Source: a virus. Taken from it: a DNA stretch of 64,000 nucleotides. The stretch covers positions 1 to 64,000 of the IMG/VR virus record IMGVR_UViG_3300044638_004964; one strand, given 5' to 3'. This document shows, piece after piece, positions 57,643 to 64,000 of this stretch. The translations under genes and the position numbers were made by a program. Every line of letters begins with the position of its first letter. Within the stretch, counting starts at the first letter, position 1. Below the pieces are notes generated by a model. It had not been told where the DNA came from, searched no databases, and worked only from the letters and a program-made list of their open reading frames with translations.

Positions 57643-58067
57643 AAATTCATATAACAGAGAATATTGAAAATATAATTGAGGGCTATAATATGTCTCCTAT
57701 TATATATGGAAAAGTAGATATAGATAAATATCCAGATAATTCTGTAACAGAAATTATAGCCATAGACGCTATAGGTTCTATTCCAGTAGAATTATTGAGT
57801 AATTTCTTAGATCAAGTTGTTAAAAAGATGAGAATGGGTTGTACTATGACTATTGGTGGCATTGAATTGGGCTTATTAGCCAGAAATGTTGTTAATGGAA
57901 GAGTAAATAGTGAAACATTCAATGGCTTGGTATTTAAAAATAAATCTATATTTAGTTCTGTGGATATTGTTAATATGTTAACACAACGTAATCTTGTTAT
58001 AGACAACGTAAACATAATAGGAAATAATTATGAAATCAAGACCTCAAGACCCACAAATAAAAACTAA
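57639..58067 (+). CDS. methyltransferase-like fragment lacking motif I
   Basis: The 142-residue protein resembles the C-terminal half of class I SAM methyltransferases: Y-P-D-N-S-V-T-E-I, then V-V-K-K-M-R-M-G-C-T-M-T-I and a later beta strand pair. The N-terminal SAM-binding Gly-rich motif is absent, so it is probably inactive alone, a partner subunit or a remnant. It overlaps the next gene by 38 bases. Confidence 0.55.
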   Translation: MKIHITENIENIIEGYNMSPIIYGKVDIDKYPDNSVTEIIAIDAIGSIPVELLSNFLDQVVKKMRMGCTMTIGGIELGLLARNVVNGRVNSETFNGLVFKNKSIFSSVDIVNMLTQRNLVIDNVNIIGNNYEIKTSRPTNKN

Positions 58068-58767
58068 TTGCAAAACTTGTCAGTGTGCTATATATGAAAA
58101 TAATACTCAGATAGGATGTTCTTTTAATAGAATACAAAAGTTTGGCGACAATGTAATCGAAGCATACGATGATGAAAAAGAATTCTATATCATCAAACGT
58201 TTCTGTAATTATTTTAGAAATCAGAATTGGAATAATGGCGTTTTAGATCTTGAGAAAATTAAGCATGAGTCATCTGTAAGTTTTGATATTATTATTGATT
58301 GCAGCAATCTAGATACGGAGATGGATACTGAAAGCGTTATACAAATATTGAGTGATATGAACTATTATACAAATAAAGTAAATATCATACTTTTGCATCT
58401 CACATCGTGCGATAAAAATATCAGAAAAAATATTTTCAAGGTGTTCTGCTCTAAAAAGTGTCAAATTGTTGAAACTGTTGACTTAAGTGAATATCTGCAT
58501 TCTTTTGCAATTTCTTCAAAGTCAACGTATCATATCTTGGTAGATATGTCCAACAAGTCGCAACTATTGAAACTACATAAATTAAATGATGCAATCAATG
58601 ATGACATTAAGCAAGCTATAGTATTCAATATAAACACAGTTAGGGCTATATCAAATATTGTCTATAGAATAGAAAGTTTGTCAAACGAACAGTCCGATTA
58701 CAAAGTTAATGTATCCAGCATTGTTAAGAAATCTTTAGAATCCAATTTATCAATAGATATATTATGA
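58030..58767 (+). CDS. protein with N-terminal four-Cys site (245 aa)
   Basis: The N-terminal 60 residues have C-K-T-C-Q-C-A-I-Y, I-G-C-S-F-N-R and R-F-C-N-Y, a metal-site pattern I recall in other phage proteins found among glycosyltransferases. The rest is alpha/beta with D-I-I-I-D-C and I-L-V-D-M, resembling a degenerate GT-A fold without DxD. Function unknown. Confidence 0.5.
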   Translation: MKSRPQDPQIKTNCKTCQCAIYENNTQIGCSFNRIQKFGDNVIEAYDDEKEFYIIKRFCNYFRNQNWNNGVLDLEKIKHESSVSFDIIIDCSNLDTEMDTESVIQILSDMNYYTNKVNIILLHLTSCDKNIRKNIFKVFCSKKCQIVETVDLSEYLHSFAISSKSTYHILVDMSNKSQLLKLHKLNDAINDDIKQAIVFNINTVRAISNIVYRIESLSNEQSDYKVNVSSIVKKSLESNLSIDIL

Positions 58768-59501
58768 TTAAAAATAAGTGTATAACGTCTCCCAAAGCTA
58801 AAAAAGCAATACAAAAAAATTCAGATTTTATCACTGTTATTTTACTGTGTGATTCTCCGGGATATAGAATGAGGTCTTATGGGCCAACTTCTCTGATCTC
58901 CATATCTAATAAAAAACTAATAGATATTCAAATAGAAGCGATAAAACAAACATTTGATAATTTTGAAATAATATTGTGTGTTGGCTTTGATGCTGAAAAA
59001 ATTTGTAAATATGTTAGATCGAAGTATTTTAATTTAAATATAAGGTTAGTAGAGAATCAGCTATTTAAGAATTCTAACTCATGTGAGGCAGCTAGACTAA
59101 CCATGAACAATACTAACAACACAAAAATAGTTATGTGCGACGGTAATTTATTACTTAATTCCAACGTATTGTCTATGGTTGAGGATGTTGATTCGTGCGT
59201 TTTTACAGAATCGTCGCCATGCGTAAATTTGGAAGTTGGCCTAAATATAGATGAAAAAAATCAAGTGCAATATTTTTCATTTGGTGCGCATAAAACTTGG
59301 TCAGAAATACTATACTTAAATAATATAGAGATTATTGAAACATTTAGAAAAATTGTATCCTCTCAGGACTATAAGAATAAGTTTATTTTTGAAGCACTTA
59401 ATGAGCTTATTAAAACTAAACACAAGTTAAGATGCTTTACTAACGATAAAAGCGTCAAGAAAATAAACAACATTAAAACATATCATTCAATAACGAGGTA
59501 G
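58764..59501 (+). CDS. sugar nucleotidyltransferase-like protein
   Basis: The N-terminus V-I-L-L-C-D-S-P-G-Y-R-M-R-S-Y-G-P matches a diverged GxGxRxxxxxPK motif of NTP transferases, and M-C-D-G-N-L-L-L is the likely metal site. The family makes NDP- or CDP-activated sugars or amino-alcohols such as CDP-choline. It could supply the donor for the island's transferases. It overlaps the neighbouring genes. Confidence 0.62.
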   Translation: MIKNKCITSPKAKKAIQKNSDFITVILLCDSPGYRMRSYGPTSLISISNKKLIDIQIEAIKQTFDNFEIILCVGFDAEKICKYVRSKYFNLNIRLVENQLFKNSNSCEAARLTMNNTNNTKIVMCDGNLLLNSNVLSMVEDVDSCVFTESSPCVNLEVGLNIDEKNQVQYFSFGAHKTWSEILYLNNIEIIETFRKIVSSQDYKNKFIFEALNELIKTKHKLRCFTNDKSVKKINNIKTYHSITR

Positions 59502-59503
59502 TG

Positions 59504-60358
59504 ATGAAAGTATTAGTAGAAAATTATTCATCTGTATATTGCACAGAACCTTTGTATCTAAGCACAACCATAGACTCTATAGACGGCTGTTCCTCTGCTA
59601 TATTTCCGTCTGATAGCAAGATGAGTGTTTATGATAAATTTGACTTAAGTAAGCCAAATGTCTACATAACACACGCGATGTTGTTAAACAATGATATTAT
59701 ATCTTATCTTGTGGAAAATAAAGGTATCGATATTATTATGAATATTAGCGGTTTAGATCAAGAGCAATTATCTCAAGCTGAGAAATTGTTTTTGTATCAT
59801 AATCTCAAACCCCTTTTATTTTTTATCAATTATTCTCATCATGGCCTTGTTAGTAAAAATTTTAATATTTTTACACTCCCACACTGTGCAGATATATACT
59901 TAGGCGTGAATAAGAAGATGACATATAATATAGAAAATGGTATTTTGGTTTCTGATAAATCTCAAATATCAAAAAGAGAAGGAACCTATCACTATATAGC
60001 AATCAATAGGAGTTTGAGTAACGATGTTGATATTTGTATGTCAACTATTCAGTTATCAAATATTTACGCAAATTATGATCGCCTAGTAATTAAACCTTTT
60101 AAAAAAATAGTCCCTCAATATTTCTATGATGCTGTATTTTATGGAAAATCGGTTGTTTATGAAACCGACAAAGCTGATGATCCAATGATAGATATTCTAA
60201 GGGCGGCATTCAAAGATTTAGATCCACAAGCTCTAAAAACAACCGTAAAAAGTAAACATACATGTTTAAATAGAACAAAATCATTATTGTCGCAATTGCC
60301 ATGCAACGATATTGTCATTAAACTAGGCAAAATGATGGAGACAATACAATGGGAGTAA
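59504..60358 (+). CDS. hypothetical glycosylation-island protein (284 aa)
   Basis: ATG 59504 behind GAGG is preferred over GTG 59501. The protein has alternating alpha/beta segments (N-V-Y-I-T-H-A-M, I-D-I-I-M-N-I-S-G) and a C-terminal D-R-L-V-I-K-P, resembling GT-B organisation without the GT4 signature. It may be a divergent glycosyltransferase. Confidence 0.5.
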   Translation: MKVLVENYSSVYCTEPLYLSTTIDSIDGCSSAIFPSDSKMSVYDKFDLSKPNVYITHAMLLNNDIISYLVENKGIDIIMNISGLDQEQLSQAEKLFLYHNLKPLLFFINYSHHGLVSKNFNIFTLPHCADIYLGVNKKMTYNIENGILVSDKSQISKREGTYHYIAINRSLSNDVDICMSTIQLSNIYANYDRLVIKPFKKIVPQYFYDAVFYGKSVVYETDKADDPMIDILRAAFKDLDPQALKTTVKSKHTCLNRTKSLLSQLPCNDIVIKLGKMMETIQWE

Positions 60359-61101
60359 CAGTTATATTAAGTGGATATAAAAGACCATATACTTTACAGG
60401 CTCAATATGATGCTATATTAAGGCAGACTTATAGACCACAATCTATAATGTTATGGGTGAATGTAGTAGAAGATCTAAGTAACTATCCCCAAGAAGTTAT
60501 TAATAATTGTGAATCAATTGTTTCTAATGGTAATTATGGGGTATGGGGAAGATTCTCAATGGCTCTCAATGCTAGAACGGACTTTATCAATATTATAGAT
60601 GATGATACCATTCCCGGCGACAGATGGTTAGAGAATTGTATCAATACAGTAAATATTCAAGATGGTATTTTGGCAACTAGGGGCGTTATAGCAGATAAGC
60701 AAAATGATAAGAGTTATCCAGCACCTCAAAGTTATAAAGCTATTGGATGGTGTGACCCTAACGAAGAAACAACTAGAGTTGATATGGGTTGTCATTCTTG
60801 GTTTTTCGCCAAACCAATTCTAAGAGCATTTTGGGCTGAGATGCCACTTAATATTCCAATGAATTATGGCGAAGATATGCATCTATCATATATTGCTCAA
60901 AAACATTTTGGATTATTTACATACGTTCCCCCACACCCAAAAGATAATAAAGAGTTGTGGGGATCTATGCCAGATACAGCATCTAAGTATGGAGAGGACA
61001 AAGCGGCCATATCTTGGAGTGGAGAAGCTAATGCTGGAATGAATAGATACTGGAATTTTATTAGGAATAACGGTTATAAAACTATAGCAGATGAATCATG
61101 A
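60349..61101 (+). CDS. family 2-like glycosyltransferase (250 aa)
   Basis: The N-terminus V-T-V-I-L-S-G-Y-K-R-P and F-I-N-I-I-D-D-D-T-I-P-G (DDD metal site) are GT2-like. A later D-M-G-C-H-S-W-F and G-E-D-M-H-L-S-Y-I resemble the catalytic base region (ED motif). It overlaps both neighbours. Confidence 0.75.
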   Translation: MGVTVILSGYKRPYTLQAQYDAILRQTYRPQSIMLWVNVVEDLSNYPQEVINNCESIVSNGNYGVWGRFSMALNARTDFINIIDDDTIPGDRWLENCINTVNIQDGILATRGVIADKQNDKSYPAPQSYKAIGWCDPNEETTRVDMGCHSWFFAKPILRAFWAEMPLNIPMNYGEDMHLSYIAQKHFGLFTYVPPHPKDNKELWGSMPDTASKYGEDKAAISWSGEANAGMNRYWNFIRNNGYKTIADES

Positions 61102-61835
61102 AACTAACTACTCCACCAAATAAAAGTTACCAAGAAGATATCAAGATATTCCATAAAGCATTGCTAAATAAAGAAAACTTTAGTTTTTCCAAGTTCTGCG
61201 ATGGAGAATGGGCTGTTATAAAAAATCAAGCAATAAATAATAAAGAATTTTGGTTTGATCCAAACAATGCTAAAGATCAATATAAACGATCTAGTTTAAT
61301 AAACGCTTTCCAGTTTGATCACCCAAATTATTTTGTTGGAGTAACTTGCGTTAATGTATTCGGATTAGAAACTCACAAAGCAATGAAGCAAATATGCGGG
61401 CTTCCAGAATATAGATTGACATGGGCAGATATTTGGGTAAACTCAAATTATTCATTTTATCTCAGAAATATAATTCCAATTTATAGAGAAAGACAAACAG
61501 TTTTATTTTGCAATTCTCAGTCTCAAGTATCTAATTTACCATTTGAGCCAAGAGCAGTATTCAATATCTCTTATAATGCTTGGGAAAACGATTGGTCAAC
61601 AATAGAAGAAGCGAAGAAATATATTACTCAGAATAATATACAAGATCATATTTTCTTGTTTTGTTGCGGTCCTTTTGGTAATATACTATGTCATCAATTA
61701 ACACAATTTAATGATAGAAATACATATTTAGATATAGGATCGACATTAAATCCTTTATTGAAATCCGCTGGATTTGAGAGAGACTATTATATGGGCAACA
61801 ACTTTTTTTCAAACTTAATAGGAGCTTGGGAATGA
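61098..61835 (+). CDS. GT-D-fold-like glycosyltransferase (245 aa)
   Basis: The segment F-S-K-F-C-D-G-E-W near residue 33 matches the F-S-R-F-G-D-G-E motif of GT-D/SP_1767-type glucosyltransferases, and F-L-F-C-C-G-P-F-G lies in the C-terminal half where that family has a Gly-rich loop. It is a distinct fold from the GT-A and GT-B enzymes in the island. Confidence 0.68.
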   Translation: MKLTTPPNKSYQEDIKIFHKALLNKENFSFSKFCDGEWAVIKNQAINNKEFWFDPNNAKDQYKRSSLINAFQFDHPNYFVGVTCVNVFGLETHKAMKQICGLPEYRLTWADIWVNSNYSFYLRNIIPIYRERQTVLFCNSQSQVSNLPFEPRAVFNISYNAWENDWSTIEEAKKYITQNNIQDHIFLFCCGPFGNILCHQLTQFNDRNTYLDIGSTLNPLLKSAGFERDYYMGNNFFSNLIGAWE

Positions 61836-62317
61836 ATCTAGGAATTTATATCAATAGTCTTGATAATCATGCTCAATTAAAACATGTGGCAAAAATAATT
61901 AATAATTCACTAGGATCAGAGATTAATGATGCTAGCATATTTTTTGACGGTGTTGCTAGCGTTCCATTTAAAATAGATTGTGGGCTTTTCAATTCAACAG
62001 ATTTATGGAATTTTAATGGATGCTTAATAACAACATCTTTGGACAATGCTTTTACAGCACTTAAAATAGTCAACAATATAGAACTGTTTTATTATTATAA
62101 TTGGGGAGAGAATAAAAATATTCTTTCTTTAATCAAACTACTTAAGAATAACGTCAAGGTTATATGTAGAAACCAAGAAGATGCTGATGAATTATATAGA
62201 CTAACAGGAAAAAAATGCGTAGGAATTTCTGAAGACTTCGATAATATAGTTACTATCATAGCGGAGAATACTGATGGACGATTTAAAGATCGTGAAAATG
62301 TATGTAGATCAGCATAA
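61832..62317 (+). CDS. hypothetical glycosylation-island protein (161 aa)
   Basis: ATG 61832 follows AGGAG; an earlier in-frame TTG at 61826 is less likely. The product has L-G-I-Y-I-N-S-L-D-N-H and V-I-C-R-N-Q-E-D-A, an alpha/beta pattern like a partial GT-B domain. It is the last island gene and overlaps the Vsr-like nuclease gene by 44 bases, a sign that the nuclease was inserted at its end. Confidence 0.5.
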   Translation: MNLGIYINSLDNHAQLKHVAKIINNSLGSEINDASIFFDGVASVPFKIDCGLFNSTDLWNFNGCLITTSLDNAFTALKIVNNIELFYYYNWGENKNILSLIKLLKNNVKVICRNQEDADELYRLTGKKCVGISEDFDNIVTIIAENTDGRFKDRENVCRSA

Positions 62318-63041
62318 GAGTACATACGAAATTGCTGAAGAATGCAATACTTATCCAAATAAGATAAGGCGTATTCTTTTAAAGAATGGCGTTGCGCTCA
62401 AAACTAAAAGTGAGGCGCAAAAGAATGCTATTGAGCAAGGCACAGCTATTCATCCAACTAGTGGTAAAAAAAGAACAGATACTGAAAAACTAAAAATCAG
62501 TTCTGGTCTTCAAAAATATTGGGATAATATGAGTGAAGAATTATATGACTGTAGAATTAAGCAAGCTAAAACAAGATGGCAGAATATGTCAGAAGTTGAG
62601 AAAGATAATATGCTTTCATCAGCAATTAAAGCTATTCAATTAGCTGGCAAAGAAGGATCTAAATTAGAAAAATATTTACAAGCAGAATTGGGCAATGCTG
62701 GCTATAGGATTGAGTATCATAAAAAGGGCTTGATAGTCAATGAAAATCTAGAAATCGACATGTACATCCCAGCACTCAAGACTATAATAGAGATAGACGG
62801 ACCATCCCACTTTCTTCCAATATGGGGAGAAGAAAAACTGCAAAAACAAATTAAAGCAGATTTTCATAAAACAGGCTTGATTCTAAATAAGGGCATGGTA
62901 ATTATTAGGGTTAAGAACTTGTCAGATTCTGTATGTTTGGCAAGCAAAGAAAAATTGAGGCTTGACATTCTTAAGCAGTTGAGTAAGATAGAGAAGTCGT
63001 TCCCAAGTAAATCAGAAAGGTACATTGAGATAGAAATATGA
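62274..63041 (+). CDS. homing endonuclease with HTH, NUMOD3 and Vsr-like domain
   Basis: The 255-residue protein has an N-terminal HTH (Y-E-I-A-E-E-C-N-T), a NUMOD3-like S-G-K-K-R-T-D-T-E-K-L-K-I-S motif and a C-terminal PD-(D/E)XK domain (L-E-I-D-M-Y-I-P, I-I-E-I-D-G-P-S-H-F). This is the layout of EDxHD/Vsr-type homing nucleases. It overlaps genes on both sides. Confidence 0.8.
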   Translation: MDDLKIVKMYVDQHKSTYEIAEECNTYPNKIRRILLKNGVALKTKSEAQKNAIEQGTAIHPTSGKKRTDTEKLKISSGLQKYWDNMSEELYDCRIKQAKTRWQNMSEVEKDNMLSSAIKAIQLAGKEGSKLEKYLQAELGNAGYRIEYHKKGLIVNENLEIDMYIPALKTIIEIDGPSHFLPIWGEEKLQKQIKADFHKTGLILNKGMVIIRVKNLSDSVCLASKEKLRLDILKQLSKIEKSFPSKSERYIEIEI

Positions 63042-63802
63042 ATACCACACAAGATGAAGATTTGTTCGTTGGTGTCGAATTGCAAACAGCTTCCAATACT
63101 GACACATCCGTTAAGAATGTTGCTCAATCCAATATTCCATCAATGCTTTCGTCAGAATGGCATGATTACGCAATGACATTGTTTGATCCATCAGAATTGA
63201 TTGATGGTCATCCTCTAGTCGCTGGTCTAAGGCGAGTGTCAGAGCTTGTACTTGGTCCAATTGTTTTTAGCGGACCAACACAGGTCTTTCCAGTTCAAAG
63301 AGAAGATCATCATGGTCGAGCAACTGTTGTATTCTCAGTAGAATTTGCAAATGGCATGAGATATGCTGAAGTTGCTGATTCTTGGGAAGGTAATACCGAT
63401 GATATGTTCTGTGCGTTCGCGGTTGCTATCGCCAGCACAAGAGCAGAAGCTAGAGCTTTGCGAAAGGCTCTCAAGATTAAGGGTGTTGCTGCCGAAGAAC
63501 TTACTAAGAAGGATACCGCGAAGATCGTTCGTGATATCTCTAACACAAAGGCGAGTAGCGATGGAGATTATAATGAACAAAGTCGCATGAGCGATGCACA
63601 ATATAACTTCATGGATATAAAGTGTAAGCAACTCAATATTGATGGACAGAAACTATTCAAAGAATTTAATGTTGATAGTGGCAAGAAGGTATCTAAGAAA
63701 GTCGCTAGTGATATTATTGATAGACTCAATGATTACCAGCGGGACAAAAACTCAATTCCAGCATCTATAACAGGTTATAAAGAAGGGTGGCGTGACTCAT
63801 GA
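63038..63802 (+). CDS. candidate single-strand annealing protein (254 aa)
   Basis: The middle region A-V-A-I-A-S-T-R-A-E-A-R-A-L-R-K-A-L, preceded by a beta-hairpin, resembles the conserved helix of Rad52/Sak and Erf-like annealing proteins. The C-terminal 60 residues form a separate helical domain. Composition is GC-richer than the island before it. Such proteins anneal ssDNA in phage recombination. The match is by pattern only. Confidence 0.5.
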   Translation: MNTTQDEDLFVGVELQTASNTDTSVKNVAQSNIPSMLSSEWHDYAMTLFDPSELIDGHPLVAGLRRVSELVLGPIVFSGPTQVFPVQREDHHGRATVVFSVEFANGMRYAEVADSWEGNTDDMFCAFAVAIASTRAEARALRKALKIKGVAAEELTKKDTAKIVRDISNTKASSDGDYNEQSRMSDAQYNFMDIKCKQLNIDGQKLFKEFNVDSGKKVSKKVASDIIDRLNDYQRDKNSIPASITGYKEGWRDS

Positions 63803-64000
63803 AAATTTCATATACAACAAAGAATGGTAGAATCCAAGCAGAGTTTAATGGTGAATCAGCTAAGGATCTATTTACAGATATTAACAGATTCCAAGAAGTC
63901 TTTGAGGAAGATACTTGCGGAAAGTGTGGCAACACTGATGTAAAGTACGTTGTTCGAACTGTCGATGATAACCAGTACTACGAACTTCGCTGTGGTAGTC
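63799..64000 (+). CDS. zinc-ribbon protein, 3' end outside window
   Basis: ATG 63799 overlaps the previous stop and the frame is open to the window end (67 codons). A C-G-K-C-G pair followed by a single Cys in L-R-C-G suggests a zinc ribbon. The partner gene upstream suggests recombination or DNA binding; the protein is incomplete. Confidence 0.6.
   Translation, partial: MKISYTTKNGRIQAEFNGESAKDLFTDINRFQEVFEEDTCGKCGNTDVKYVVRTVDDNQYYELRCGS

Noticed and set aside
1-64000. Alternative genetic code with reassigned TAG or TGA
   Set aside because: Genes with recognisable C-termini end in TAA, TAG and TGA alike, and no conserved domain is interrupted by an in-frame stop.

Overview
The window is a stretch of a large tailed-phage genome (Caudoviricetes). 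The evidence is gene content: class I ribonucleotide reductase, flavin-dependent thymidylate synthase, dUTPase, PhoH, a RecA-like recombinase, DnaB-type helicase, primase, a DnaE-type polymerase, an rIIA/rIIB pair, fibre proteins and many homing endonucleases. Every gene I support is on the + strand, packed with short overlaps. Composition is AT-rich (mid-30s % GC by eye) and the standard bacterial code is used: TAA, TAG and TGA all end genes. Clear Shine-Dalgarno sites precede most genes and the promoters look sigma70-like. No host can be named. The tmRNA tag starts with Gly, a pattern I know from Bacteroidetes among others, but this is weak evidence. No terminase, portal or major capsid gene was recognised, so the genome extends beyond the window.

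Layout. 1-7.5 kb: small accessory and membrane proteins, a metallophosphatase, a LAGLIDADG nuclease, a structured 5' leader and tRNA-Arg(UCU). 7.5-10.4 kb: exported proteins (thioredoxin, Arg-rich peptide, trypsin-like protease) around a complete phage tmRNA. 10.4-20.7 kb: thyX, rIIA-rIIB, GMP reductase, deaminases, SSB and a deoxyribosyltransferase-like protein. 20.7-24 kb: two glycosyltransferases and a small sigma-like factor. 24-31.5 kb: virion and lysis-type genes, namely an Asn/Gly-rich protein, a PAS-domain membrane protein, a holin-like protein, a papain-like protease, a fibre N-terminal domain protein, a Thr-rich two-LamG adhesin and small envelope proteins. 31.5-37 kb: nrdA, nrdB, dut, phoH. 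39.6-53.2 kb: the replication block (RecA-like, helicase, primase, dNMP kinase, PD-(D/E)XK nuclease, DNA polymerase III alpha in two pieces, DnaQ-like exonuclease, second SSB). 53.2-62.3 kb: an 11-gene glycosylation island. 62.3-64 kb: a Vsr-like homing nuclease, a candidate annealing protein and a truncated zinc-ribbon gene.

Main points. The DnaE polymerase is divided into two separate ORFs with no visible intein. All three catalytic aspartates are in the first piece. A proofreading exonuclease lies between the pieces, flanked by two HNH nucleases. Reading the whole window by eye I found no CCWGG site (CCAGG/CCTGG) but about thirty CCSGG sites, and Pro-Gly pairs are written CCC-GGN or CCG-GGN, which points to strong avoidance of an EcoRII/Dcm-type sequence. 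Other leads are the phage tmRNA, an H-type pseudoknot in the leader of a duplicated small gene, a PAS/holin-like/papain gene set that may form an unusual lysis cassette, and a GMP reductase in a nucleotide-supply operon.
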